NCBI GenBank assembly: GCA_016647705.1
Contig: CM028329.1
Location: 59,041,231 to 59,105,230 of the forward strand
Length of the DNA: 64,000 nucleotides
DNA from: Eucommia ulmoides
Taxonomy: Eukaryota > Streptophyta > Magnoliopsida > Garryales > Eucommiaceae
Reading direction: 5' to 3'
The position numbers and the translations under genes are program-made. The notes under the pieces were generated by a model. The model made no database searches, had not been told where the DNA came from, and saw only the letters and a list, made by a program, of their open reading frames with translations. Each line of letters opens with the position of its first letter. Position 1 is the first letter of the stretch. Positions 1 to 11,175 of this stretch are shown here, piece after piece.

Positions 1-1435
1 ATTATGAGCTCAAATGAGGTAAAAAATAAAGTCATCCCAAAAGACAGAAAAGGTACTCCTCACCCTCTGCATTTTAAATTCATTAAATTTGTTAAAGAGG
101 GAGGTGCCCAACTTGCCAAATAGGTAAGTTGGTGATTGTTTCTAATACCTATTTTCAATGATGTGTTCACTTGTTGTCTTAGAAACAATGTAAGGTGATT
201 ATGAGAATCACATTTAATTAGGGGGTATTAACATGTTTTTATGTGCTTACATCAAGTAGTAATCATGTGTTAATTATAAACACATGTTATGTGATTTAGA
301 GGATTAATCAAGTATTTGTAATCTTATTAAATAATGCTAATTATTTATTGAATATGATTTTTAGTAGGATTATTTGTATAATGAGCTATCATTCATGTTA
401 TTTACTTTTTTTCAAATAAGTTGGATTGAGCTGAGTTTTTATGCTTCTTAATGCAAGATAATATGTTCTTATGTTGCATGTCCATTGATATAAACGAGTA
501 TTAATTCTAAAAGAGAAATGAGATTTTATGAGATAAATATGCATTTATCCGTAATTATGCATGCATTAGATTTATGATTGATGAAATGTTTGAGAATTAC
601 TTCCTATTTTAGTGTGTTAAAGAATATATGGTTTGTTTCTATAAAAGGAAGACATTATTTGGTATCATGAGTAAGGCATGTGGACTTAACTGATAATTAT
701 ATAATTGCATGCTACATTGTTGAAAGATTTTGATTGCCTCAAATTTATTCTCCTAAGCATGAATTTACTTGTTTACAATTATATATGGGGAGAAGTGTTT
801 ATAAGAGAGGTAATATTATGTCATGCTTATATTGAAAAACGAGTTTTGTTGATAAATCAAAAGAGTTAATATGCTTGTGAAAAATTAATATCATGCTATA
901 TTGCTAAAATGTTATGATTATTTATCTATGCATGAATATTATTCATTTACAATTTGATAAAGAAAGATTGCATGTTCAGAAAGATGTTTTTGGTATGGAT
1001 CTTGTTGGATTGAGTAGACTTGATATTTATCTATAAAAATGATCCACATAGTGTTGATGTTTTGTGCTTAAAAGTTGAATTTATGAATTGATTCAACGTG
1101 CTTTTAAAAGATATATACATATATATCCGGATTTAATTACTTTAGGCTTACTCTTTCAAGTATATTATATGATTGCCTAGAGTAATGTTTGTGGTGTTCC
1201 CCTCTCCTACCTAAATTTGTTTTTGAAGATGACAAAGGGGGAGAAATAGATGATATTTTATTAACGATGAGAAATTAATTGATGTGTGATTAAGGGGGAG
1301 TTTTATTAATGAGTTTATTATGCTTTATTGATTATGTTTTATAATATCTTCATTATGATGTTTTAATGAGTTAAATAACCCGTCCCCAGATTCAGGGGTA
1401 GTGTGGTTATATTTTATTTTGAAGAAAACATCAAT
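1..1435 (+). mobile_element. 3' internal region of copia element A (non-coding, left end outside window)
   Basis: AT-rich sequence with no supported ORF. From about 1150 to 1435 it parallels the segment that follows RNase H in element B (4075-4320). Shared landmarks, in the same order, are the TTTGCCTAGAG/ATTGCCTAGAG box, a CCCCTCTCC box, the purine tract ACAAAGGGGGAGAAAT (B has a related AAAGGGGAAGAAAT), and the stretch ending in TTTTGAAGAAAACATCAA. This makes it the tail of the same copia family. Sequence before 1150 does not match RNase H, so A is rearranged or carries an extra 3' region. The first 120 bases contain a short open frame that ends beside an AG/GTAAGT-like donor; I cannot name it. 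Confidence 0.5.
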
Positions 1436-2084
1436 TTGTGTATTAGTGAGTTGTGACCGATTAAATATCATTGAGGGTATTTAATCAAGGGTACCTGTGT
1501 TTCAGTCTCTTCCTGTAAAGAGATTTAGCTATTAATTCTTCCTGAATAGAATTAGTGTGAGTGATTTGTAAAGGTTTCATCCTTACCTAGTAAAAGGATA
1601 GTTGAAGTGTTTGTGAGAAGTTTTGATTCTTGAGCCGTAGTGATAAAAAGAATTAGGTTAATCTTTAGCCTGTAAAAAGATAGGTTATTCTTAACCCTGT
1701 AAAAAGTAGAGGTTATTCCTTAACCTAAGAAAAGGAAATTGTAAAGGTTGATTCTGAGCCTATAAAAGAATTGGTGTACAGGTTTGGTTCTTACCTTTAA
1801 AGGGATCTTGAGAATTAGTGGGTGCGAATCTCCGCGGGGCTCGAAGGATTGGACTAACCAAGAGTAGCTTGGTGAAACAGGATATATCTTGATGTGCTAC
1901 ATTATTAATTTGTTTATTTTTGCTGTTTGGGTGTGCACCTAGTTGATTGATTAATTCCACTATGATATAAAAATAATAATTAATTTAGGCATAAATTAAT
2001 TACTTGATTCCTTCAAGTTTTATTCTAATATATTTTTAATTACCCAATTCACCCCCCCCTCTTGGGTATTCTACTGGGATAACA
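1436..2084 (+). mobile_element. Truncated 3' LTR of copia element A
   Basis: This segment matches the 3' half of the LTR at 4354-7060 through many shared blocks: the TTAATCAAGGGT box, GTAAAGAGATT, repeated CCTGTAAAAAG motifs, a GGTTTGGTTC.TACCTTTAAAGGG block, a TCTCCGNGGGGCTCG block, and the terminal run TACCCAATTCACCC...TATTCTACTGGGATAACA. It ends with TAACA at 2084, complementing the family's TGTTGATCC start. About 1.5 kb of the LTR's 5' part is missing: internal sequence (GAAGAAAACATCAA) runs straight into the LTR middle. Confidence 0.7.
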
Positions 2085-2819
2085 CGGGGTTTGACAAATC
2101 CTAGATTCAGACTAGAATAAACAAACGCCACGATCCAATAACCCGGGAGGGAATTGGATTGTGGACAATCTATGACGTTGGGTTAAGACTTACATAACCT
2201 AGGGTCGTTAAGACGTTGAGAGAGATTTCTTCACTGATTCGTAGTCACGTATTCCCTCGTCTTACACTTGGGAGAGGTGACGGGGGAGTTTTAGAATTAC
2301 GATTGTCGATAGGGTAAACACAATGCGACGATCCAATAACCCGGGAGAGAGTTGTATTGTGCGCAATCGATGACGTTGGGGCAAGACTTACACGGCCTAG
2401 GGTCGGTAAGACGTTGAGGGGGACTTCTTTGTTGACACGAAATTGCGTATTCCCCCGTCTTACACTCAGGAGAGGTGGAAGAGGAGTTTACAAACTGAGA
2501 TTGTTGGATAAGTTGAACGCCGTTAATATAAACTAAAACGAGACCAAACACATATTCGTAAACGAAACTAATCCCTAGACAATCTATTCTCTCAAAACTA
2601 TCTCAATGTAGTATTAGTATAGTTAAATTAGTATATTAGTATTAGTATTAAATTATATTCCATTTTTATCGCTTAGATAAAGTTAGGTTATAACAATCAC
2701 GGTACTCGATAGTAATCTCAACCAATCCCTGTGGATACGATACTTGACCTAAAGATCCATTATACTAAAACTTGATCCGTACGCTTGTGCTGAAAGTGGC
2801 AACGCTTAAATTACAGTCA
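2085..2819 (+). mobile_element. LTR-P copy 0: truncated LTR-type repeat
   Basis: It matches the 3' two thirds of four longer copies (9564-11175, 15747-17103, 17258-18623 and 29772-31141). Shared landmarks are the GGGTTTGAC start of homology, CACGATCCAATAACCCGGGAG, the GACGTTGAG block seen twice, CTAATCCCTAGACAATCTATTC, AATCCCTGTGGATACGATAC, and ACTAAAACTTGA.CCGTACRCTTG close to the 3' end. The 5' third is absent because copia A abuts it at 2084. The right edge, taken as ACAGTCA at 2819, opens directly into an in-frame copia reverse transcriptase, so this copy sits inside copia element B. Confidence 0.7.
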
Positions 2820-4106
2820 CCACTAGGATAGAAGCAATTAGAATGCTACTCACTTTTACATGTTCACGTAATTTTAAGCGATATTAAATGGATGTAAATA
2901 GTGCATTTCTAAATGGCTTTCTAGCTGAAAAAGTTTATGTGGAACAACCTCCGGGATTTGAAAGTGATAAATTTTCCGATCACATATTTAAATTTCGTAA
3001 GGCTTTGTATGGGCTCAAATAAGCTCCGAGAGCTTGGTATGAGAGACTTAGCCGATATTTGATCGAAAATGGTTTTCGAAGAGGTATTTGTGATATAACA
3101 TTGTTTGTAAAGCAAACTGATTCTGATATCCTATTAGTATTAGTGTATGTTGATGACATTATTTTTGGATCTATTAATGAGGATCTTTGTCAAGAGTTTG
3201 CTAAGATAATGCAGGTTGAATATGAAATGAGCGTGATGGGAAAGTTGAATTTATTTCTTGGATTGCAAATTAAGCAAACTAAATAAGGGATATTTATAAA
3301 CCAAGTTAAATACACCAAGGAGCTGTTAAAGAAATATGGCTTGGAATGAGCTAAAGAGTATAAAACTCCTATGGCAATGGCTACGAAGATAGAAAAAGAC
3401 GATACGGGCAAAAGCGTTAATGAAAAAATGTATCGAGATATGATTGGTAGCCTATTGTATTTAACTGCTAGTAAACCTGACATTATGTATAGTGTTTGTC
3501 TTTGTGCTAGATTTCAATCTTATCCTAAAGAATCGCACTTGACTATGGTTAAGCGAATTTTTCATTATATAAAAAGGACGACTGACCTAGGATTATGGTA
3601 TCCTAGGAGGAGTGATTTTAAATTAGTAAGTTATTCCGACACTAATTTTGCCGGTTGCAAAGTTGAGCGAAAAAACATAAGTGGATCATGTCATTTGTTA
3701 GGACATGCTTTGATTTCTTAGTCAAGCAAGAAACATAATTCAATAGCCTTCTCCATTACTGAGGCTAAATATATGACAGCTAGTAACTGTTGTGCTCAAA
3801 TTTTATATATTAAGCAACAGTTAAATGACTTTGGAGTTTGAATGGAAGAGGTCCCGAACTTTTGTGATAATAAAAATGTTATTTGTCTAAGTAAGAATCA
3901 TACACAGCACTCACGAACCAAGCGCATAGAGATTAGACATTACTTTATTCGTGATCACATTCAAAAAAAAGGATATTGTTATTGAGTATATTGATACCTC
4001 CGACCAGGTTGCTGATGTTTTTACCAAACCACTAGCGAAAGATCAGTTTGTGAAAATCATTTGCGGTTTGGGTATGACTAAATATAATGATATTTGCCTA
4101 GAGTGA
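2820..4106 (+). pseudogene. Ty1/copia reverse transcriptase-RNase H remnant (element B pol 3' part)
   Basis: The frame starts in the RT region with EAIRMLL-like sequence, then MDVNSAFLNG, VYVEQPPGF, a KALYGLK-stop-APRAWYERL block, and the catalytic YVDD at 3146-3157. The conserved MIGSLLYLTASKPDIMYSVCLCAR block of the RT-RNase H connector follows, then RNase H with DTNFAGC (Asp), ITEAKYM (Glu), a TKRIEIRH block and the C-terminal tail ending ICLE-stop at 4104-4106. These motifs are diagnostic of Ty1/copia pol; order and spacing are normal. It is dead: in-frame stops occur at about 2886, 3020, 3285, 3348, 3720 and 3840, with a +1 shift in the A run near 3965. Integrase and gag are missing because LTR-P copy 0 and copia A lie upstream. 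The lineage is probably SIRE/Maximus, judged from the LTR and purine-tract layout; that is inference. Confidence 0.9.
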
Positions 4107-4353
4107 GTTATCTATGTGTTCCCCCTCTCCCTAAATTTTGTTTTTAAATATGATAAAGGGGAAGAAATTAGTGACGTTTTATTAAGAGGGAGTGTGTTAT
4201 AAATTTATGCTTTAATTTATTAGATTTTTAAAATCTTCATTATGATGCTTTAACAAGTTAAGAAACCCATCCTCGGATTCTGGGGGAGTGTGGTTATATT
4301 TTTGTTTTGAAGAAAACATCAAAGTTAATTGTCATCATAAAAAATGAGGAGAT
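4107..4353 (+). mobile_element. Copia B 3' untranslated region and polypurine tract
   Basis: This is non-coding spacer between the pol stop and the LTR. It holds an upstream purine box (about 4154-4166) and a terminal purine-rich tract AAAAAATGAGGAGAT that touches the LTR start TGTTGATCC at 4354. A purine tract in that position primes plus-strand synthesis in LTR retrotransposons. The upstream box is shared with element A. Confidence 0.65.
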
Positions 4354-4800
4354 TGTTGATCCTAAAATTTTGATGAACAATTAAGTATTGATGTTTTGGT
4401 GAAACTTACGATTTAATTGAGTGTTTCAGTTATTTAAGTTTCAGTGATGAAGATGCAAATTAAATGGATGCTAAATGATGATGTCGAAGATAATAAAGAA
4501 TTAAGAGTTTGAAGAAATTAAGGAAAACAACTCAGGTGAATTTCAACTCTTAATATCACAATTAGGAACACACACACGGCACAAAAAGTTTTTATTATGT
4601 GTGTTTTGATAAAATGAAAATATTTGCTTCTATGTGCGTTTGAAAAGAAATATTTATAATTGACTAAAATGGAATATAAGAAGATTAGTAGAGCATATTT
4701 AAAAATGAAAATGGCTAAATGGGTGAAAATGTAAAAGAGAAAGAGTTAAAAAAAAAAAAAAAAAAAAAACGAGCTCAGAAAAGAGATCCAGCAGATGTAA

Positions 4801-5041
4801 GTCGACAGATAGGTCGACCGGACTAAGCAGCAGAAACAACCTGTATCTCTAAGTCGACAGACAGATCGACCGGTGAAAAGAAGCTGAACTCTCTGTATCT
4901 CTAAGTTGACAGATAGTTCGACCGGTGAAGATAAACTAAACTCTCTAAATCTCCAAGTTGATAGGTAGGTCTACCGATGAATGCAGCAGCGTTGGCTTAA
5001 CTACATCCTAAATTGGGCAGTCGACTGACCAGTCGATCGGA
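4801..5041 (+). repeat. GTCGAC subrepeat array inside copia B LTR
   Basis: Five degenerate copies of GTCGACAGATAGGTCGACCGG begin at 4801, 4853, 4907, 4957 and 5020 (spacing 50-63). Each copy holds two half-sites around GTCGAC/GTCGACC, so each is itself partly palindromic. The intervening sequence also repeats (CTGTATCTCTAA, AAGCTGAACTCTCT). Confidence 0.75.
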
Positions 5042-6463
5042 CGCGCTGTTTCAAGATTCTGTTTATTCTGCGATTATATCCAAAAGTAACCATTTTTTGT
5101 TGGGATTTGAGAGAGATTTCGGGGATATTATTATATTTAAGATATGCTTCACCTAATGTTTAAATCCTATTTATTTGGTTCATTAATTTTTAATGTTTCT
5201 TAATTTGGTACATAAAATTGATTATATTCTAATTAATTGAGATTTAGAAATATTTGGGGGGCTTAATTGAAAGTTTTAAAAGTTATTATTAAGTGTATTG
5301 AACCAAAATGAAGTCATAATGATATATGGGGTCTAAGAGAGCATTTAATTGTCATGACACATGGGCACTAGCTGTTAGAGAGCTGATTTATTTCTCATAT
5401 ATATAGATCTGCGAATTTCATAAATGAAAAATCAATATCGAGAGAGTGTAAGTGTTAAGATAATTTATGAGCTGTTATAAGAGTCATCATTTTGAGATAT
5501 TGTGTGAGCTATTCTGAGAGGCGATCTTGAAGATCAATTGCTATTAATCTTTACTACTACTGGATTTGAAGTTACATTGCTTTATTTATTTATTCTGTGA
5601 ATTCTAGGTGAAATCTTTTCAATTAATTTCTAATTGTGCATTACTTGTTACTTTTGAAAATTGATATTTAGAAATTATTTTTTGATTCTTTATTGAAGAA
5701 AATATTTTTATAAATAATTTCTTAAATCTGATTATGTGTTAAATTATTTGCTACTCATATCTTGTCTAAAATCAGATTTTCAATCTCACATTTTTTCTAT
5801 TACTAGACTTGGGATATTAATTGAATTATTATTTATCTGGGGTGATAAAAGTTCCGAGTGAGATTTTTTGCTTATCAATTTATATTGGTGAGTAGTGTGA
5901 CGGGTTAATCAAGGGTTGCCGGTTTTCAGTTTCTTCTTGTAAAGAGATTGAGGTAATAATTGTTCCTGGATAGAATTGTGTTTTTGAGTAAAATTTGTAA
6001 CGGTTCAATCTTTACTGGGTAAAAGAATATTTGGAGTGATTGGTGAGATTTTGATTCTTTGGCCTTAGTGTTAAAAAGAATTAGGTTATTCTTTAGCCTA
6101 TAAAAAGTAGAGGTTCTTCCTTAGACTGGGAAAAAAATATTGTAAAGGTTGATTCTGATCCTGTAAAAAAATTGGTATGAAGGTTTGGTTCCTACCTTTA
6201 AAGGGTGAGTATTAGTGGGTGTGAATCTCCGTGGGGCTCGGAAGACTGGACTAGCCAAAAGTAGCTTGGTGAAGTAGGATATATCTTGGTGTGCTGTAAT
6301 ATTTACTTTATTTATTTTTGCTTTTTGGTGTGCACTTAGTTTATTATTTAATTCCGCTGTGATATAAAAATAATAATTAATTTAGGATTAAAATTAATTA
6401 TTTGATTTATTAAAATTTTATTTTGATAAATTTTTAATTACCCAATTCACCCACTCTTGAGCG

Positions 6464-7036
6464 TAGGGGTATGCAGCGGATTGGTCCAACCCGTCAAAAC
6501 CGTCCAAATCGCCCAAACCGCACTGCAAAAAAATCGCCTAATACAAACCCGCACATTGCGTGGGTCATAAACTTTGAAAACAACATATGAATGGGCGGAT
6601 TACGGTTTGATCTATTTTCTTACGGGTTCAACCCACCCACCAAGTGGAACACAAAAAAGTCTTCTTTTTGTGAAGATATAAATAATATCTAAGCCGTTGG
6701 CTACGATTTCTATATGTTCCAACCACCATTGATCATTCCTCTTGCATTTTGTTCTCGTCGTTTTTCCTGAATCCCAATTCATTCTCCACCTTTGTGAAAA
6801 TTTCTTTCTATATTCATTCGCCGCCTTGGGCAATCTATAATTCTAGTTAGCCCAACCCAAAAATAGATCCAACCCGCACATTATTAGATAACCCGCAGTT
6901 TACACTAACCAACCCGCACACTCCAACTCACACATCATTGGGCGGCCCACTGTTCAAACTAATTCAACCCGCCTAATATTGGTTTGATCTGCGATTTTGG
7001 TCCAAATCGCCCCAAACCAACCATTGCACATCCCTA
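6464..7036. mobile_element. hAT-type MITE inserted in copia B LTR
   Basis: The left end reads TAGGGGTATGCAGCGGATTG and the right end, reverse complemented, TAGGGATGTGCAATGGTTGG: terminal inverted repeats with the TAGGG.TGTGCA signature of hAT-related MITEs. The flanks are CTTGAGCG (6456-6463) and CTTGAGTA (7037-7044), an 8-bp target duplication with 6 of 8 identical, the length used by hAT elements. The uninterrupted LTR is known from element A, which reads CTCTTGGGTATTCTAC at this place, so the insertion is confirmed by comparison. The 573-bp interior has CCCAACCCGC-rich repeats and no transposase; the open frame at 6612-6833 is a chance frame. Confidence 0.85.
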
Positions 7037-7060
7037 CTTGAGTATTCCACTGGGCCAACA

Positions 7061-9261
7061 CTATTTTTTCTCCGGTTAAAGAGTGGTTGGACTAGTTTGT
7101 GCATAGACCTAGGACTAGGAAGCTAATATTAAAATTGAAATTCACTTTTTAAACTTCTTGCTCCACTAGTATTGGCGTGATTGGAGACTGGGAACCTGAG
7201 AATAAAACGAACGAATTCACTAATCTCTCCTGGTCCGAGATTTCTTAGGTACACTAGTCTGGTTTGCCTGCATCATTACAGCACCTCACAAGAGATGGGG
7301 GCCCACGTAGTTTACCACATTTAGAGATGATATTATTGTGAAAAACAAGTGTTTTTTTAGGTCTTTTACCAATAACAAAACAATACAGTAATTCATTAAT
7401 GTTAATTATGAAATTACTTTTATTAATTTTAATAAAAAATTGTATCTTGTATTTTGTTATTAAAAAAATAAAATGACTAATTATTTTACTAATTCATTTT
7501 GTGGCGAACAAATTTGAACTAAGGTGAAGGGAATAACACCAATGGTAAATAAATAAATAAAGAAAATTATATCATTTATCTCCATTGTTATTTTGTCATT
7601 AACCAGATATTTTTTTTATCATTTTATAAAAATCAGTCAATCTCTTATTATTTGAGTTAAACATTACTTAATTCTCCTAAATATAAAAAATTATTAAAAA
7701 TTTGATTGTAATGAAAATTTTACCCTTAGTTATTTAAAAATAATTAAACAAATAAAAATTAAAATGCATAAATATGATTTAGTTTATTTCTTTATCTTTT
7801 TACATCACATTCCCTTTTTTAAACATTATTATATTTTAACAATATATATTATATAAAAGGAAAAAAATAAACAGTGTTCTTCTTCGTTTCTTCCCCTCTC
7901 TCCTCCCCCCCCCCCCCCCCCCCCCCCCTCGAAAAACTCACCCCCATTCCAACTCCTCCTCCTCATTCCTTCTCTCTCTCTCTCTCTCTCTCGGAGCGGA
8001 TTCGTGCTCCTCTTATTTTACAGTTGATGAACACCAACGTGTAGAGAGAGACAGACAACCCTACAAGTTTCGTTTTTCAAGGACTCCAAGCACCGAAGGG
8101 TCGACACTTTGTGAAATATTGACGACTGTCAGATTAGAGTTGAAGACGAAGTAATGGGCCAATGCACATGGAGGTGATTAACGAGTCGCTGCCGTCGTCG
8201 GTGACAAACCATCGGGCATACTTATGGAAATAGAGTATAACAACGAAGGTTAGCTTCAGCTTTCCAGTGAATACGTAATGGGCGTTAGGAAAATAATTTA
8301 AAATTAAATATTTTATTATATGTAAATTATATTATTTTAGTTAATGAATTTATTATTATTAATATATTTATAATGATTATAATTATATGTTTTAATTACA
8401 TGTTTATTACACATTATTATTGTAATTAAATTATAAAATTTATTAAAATGACTTTATGAATTTCATTATAAATATATATGTTACAGTGTGATTACTATAA
8501 TATTTATATGTATAGTTAGTGATTTTATTAATCATAATATAATGAGTAATTAATATTATAATAAGAGTTATATAATCTATACACTAAAGAAATTTATGAA
8601 AGAAAATAAAAAATTGATGTAAAGAAATTTGGAGAAAATAGTGTGATACTATACGATGATAGTATATGAAATAATATGTTATGAAATAATATATTTTTAT
8701 TGAGACATAAAAATAGATAGAAATTATATTTTGTGAAATTTCAAGTATATTTTACACTTGATGATTTATGGGTAATTATAGAGTTCGCAATCGATTTAAT
8801 ATAGAGATGTCATGCTTGCACCTTGACTCCCTAGATCGTTATATCTTGGGAAGGGCTCATCATTTAACCTTGTACATAGAAGGGGCGTGTCTGTTCTTAG
8901 GACAATATTTACACGCCTCGATCCATCAAATATATATTTTTTCTTTATTCTATTATTTATTTTATTTAATTAATTGTTCATATTCTTAGTTATTTAAAGA
9001 GATTGAAATTGCACGTGAGTTTTATTTATTATTTAATTTGTATTTATAAAATTATATGAAATTTCCCCAATAATGGGTAGTCAAGAAATCGTTGCCATTA
9101 ACGAGTCTTGTTGTATTGTCGTCCATTGTAGAGAGAGAGATGAAACTTCCAACTTGTAGAGAGAGGAGAGAGAGAGATGTTTTAGAGAGAGAGAGAGAGT
9201 AGAGAGGGAAATTGATTATTTCAACCTCAAATATCCATAACTTCCTAAGCATCACAAAATT
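7061..9261. other. Unassigned AT-rich intergenic sequence with low-complexity tracts
   Basis: No gene is supported. Contents: a run of 24 C (7905-7928), a CT tract (7971-7992), a strongly AT-rich stretch (8290-8770), and GA-rich tracts around 9130-9200. The open frames at 8768-8989 and 9052-9255 have no recognisable composition or motif. Confidence 0.6.
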
Positions 9262-9505
9262 TGATGCGGGAAAAATTCCCGCCTAAGGGAAGAGCCAACT
9301 AACGTGTAACTTTCCACTATTCTCGCCTAGTGGGGGAACCAATTTAGGCATCACACCCCAATAGGTAAGCCACATTAATGGAGGTGTAACTCCCCATTAA
9401 TGACGAAATAAATAGAAGAGGTAATCGTGGGTCAAAACGGTGTAACGGCTGGGAGGCAAGTTTGTATATATAGGGTCACACACCGAGTAAATTTTGGCAA
9501 CATCA
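9262..9505 (+). mobile_element. 5' LTR of gypsy-C (internally deleted)
   Basis: It runs from TGATGCGGGAAAAATTCCCGCC to GTAAATTTTGGCAACATCA (TGATG...CATCA ends). It aligns with the 3' LTR at 19706-20127 over its whole length except for a gap of about 175 bases after TATATAGGGTCACA (near 9486), where the 3' LTR carries the start of transcription-like region. A TATA-like TATATATAGGG lies at 9475-9485. The flank AAATT (9257-9261) matches GAATT after the 3' LTR at 4 of 5 bases. Confidence 0.8.
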
Positions 9506-9524
9506 TTTAGAGCCATATGTGGGA
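9506..9524 (+). other. Decayed tRNA primer-binding site of gypsy-C
   Basis: Directly after the LTR the sequence reads TTTAGAGCCATATGTGGGA. The usual Tat-type Ty3/gypsy sequence at this place is TTTGGCGCCGTCTGTGGGA (tRNA-Asp type, family knowledge); 15 of 19 positions agree. Its position immediately 3' of the LTR sets the orientation of the element as plus. Confidence 0.65.
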
Positions 9525-9563
9525 AATCTTACAAGAAGACATGGTTGCCGGTGTCATGGTAAC

Positions 9564-11175
9564 TGATAGGTGTGATCTACCTATATATTTCCAAACCGAT
9601 TTTGTTAAGTTTTAGAGCATTTTTATAGCATTTTTATATATTTTAATTAGTTTTTATTTAAAACAGGTGTGTGGGGCAAAAAGATAAGAAATTGGAGTGA
9701 AAACAATGAGATCGAACTAAGAACGGTGAAATAACTAGTAAGGCGGCAATATTCTAAAAGAAACCCACCGCCGCGGCGTCCAGACCTCCGCCACGGTGGT
9801 GAAAATGCAGAGAATGACTTATCTTGCTGAACGTCCATAGCCGCAACGGTGAATCCCACCACCACCGCGGTGAAGATGCAGGATGTCACCAAGTCCACCG
9901 CTGTCTTCACCGCCTAGGCGATCAACCAACTGACCTACTCACCACCGCGGCGATGGCCTCTGCACAGATCTAAGATATTTTTTGGGATATTTTGCCTATT
10001 TAAACCCTTCATATCCTCCTCTCTTTCGGTAGAATCACCCCCTAGGGCCCTTAGACTATATTTTAGGGTGAGTTTGAGAGATATTTTAGGGAGAACTCTC
10101 AACCCGAGGAAGAAGATAAAGAAAGAAGCAAGCGGTGAACAATTTTGGCGCCAAATCTTCCGATATCGGCTAAGTCGTTCGTTTCTTTTCTTTATTTTCT
10201 TCATTTCAGTAGTTGTTGGGCATGTTTACGCCATTTTACATTGTATAAATGGCTATGGCCATTGGCTAAACATAGGTTGTTTAGGGATTATTAATAAATT
10301 TATAAATACATTGTTTAGTTGAGTTTGTGTTTGGTTTGCGGTTGTTCTACGATGTTTGATTGTGTTTATCGTTCTTATTTGTTGATTATGCTTAGATTTA
10401 TATATCGAGAATTCGGGGTTTAACAAACCCTGGATTCGGATTAGGGTTAACGAACGTCACGATCCAATAACCCGAGAGGGAATTAGATTGTGTACAATTG
10501 ATGATGTTGGGGCAAGACTCACATGACCTCGGGTCGTCAAGACGTTGAAAGGGACTTATTCGTTGACTCGAAGTCGCGTATTCCCTCGTCTTATACTCGG
10601 GAGAGATGGCGGGAGAGTTTACGAATTGAGATTGTCGATAGGGTAAACACAAAGCAACGATCCAATAACCCAGGAGAGAGTTGGATTGTGCGCAATCAAT
10701 GACATTGGGGCGAGACTCACACGACTTAGGGTCGTTTAGACGTTGAGGGGGACTTCTTCGTTGACGTGAAGTTGCGTATTCCTTCGTTCTTACACTTGAG
10801 AGAGGTGGTAAGGAAGTTTACGAACTGAGATTGTCGGATAAGTCAAACTCCGTTAACATAAACTTAAACAAGATTGAACACGTATTCGTAAACAAAACTA
10901 ATCCCTAGACAATCTATTCCCTCAAAACTATCTCAATATAATATTAGTATAGTTAATTTAGTTAGTTTAATTAAATTAGTATTAGTATTTAATTTTATTC
11001 AATTTCTTTTTGCCTAGATAAAATTAGGTCATGATAAACATGGTACTCGATAATAACGACAACTAATCCCTGTGGATACGATACCCGATCTTAAAGATCA
11101 TATTATACTAAAACTTTGACCTTGTACACTTGCGAGTAGTCAATACGTGAGCGTATAACAAACGCTCGCCGTACA
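9564..11175 (+). mobile_element. LTR-P copy 1: solo LTR in gypsy-C leader
   Basis: It starts with TGATAGGTGTGATCTACC and ends CGCCGTACA, so it has TG...CA ends, and is flanked by GTAAC (9559-9563) and GCAAC (11176-11180), a 5-bp duplication with one mismatch. It shares the full family layout: AT-rich 5' end, a cluster of GC-rich palindromes (9765-9955), a GGGATATTTTGCCTATTTAAA TATA-like site near 9980, the GGCTATGGCCATTGGCTAAACAT block, and the 3' half common to all copies. At 1612 bp it is about 250 bp longer than the other copies. No coding frame is supported. A TTTTGGCGCC at 10144 resembles a primer-binding site but is internal. Confidence 0.75.

Larger units (their letters stand above)
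4354..7060 (+). mobile_element. 3' LTR of copia element B (contains a MITE)
   Basis: The LTR runs from TGTTGATCC at 4354 to GGGCCAACA at 7060, giving TGTT...AACA termini. Its 3' half aligns with the truncated LTR of element A, and its first ~350 bases align with a detached fragment at 60452. Without the 573-bp MITE and its duplicated site, the LTR is about 2.1 kb, which is long for copia but usual for the SIRE/Maximus group. An A-homopolymer of about 20 lies at 4748-4768 and a GTCGAC subrepeat array at 4801-5040. No intact gene follows. The right flank (7061 onward) has no primer-binding site, as expected for a 3' LTR. Confidence 0.75.

Noticed and set aside
9765..9955. GC-rich block as a CpG-rich gene promoter
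   Set aside because: The GC-richness comes from the palindromes of the LTR-P family and recurs in each full-length copy, not at a gene start.
10138..10160. TTTTGGCGCC resembling a tRNA primer-binding site
   Set aside because: It lies in the middle of LTR-P copy 1, far from either end, and is not next to an LTR boundary.
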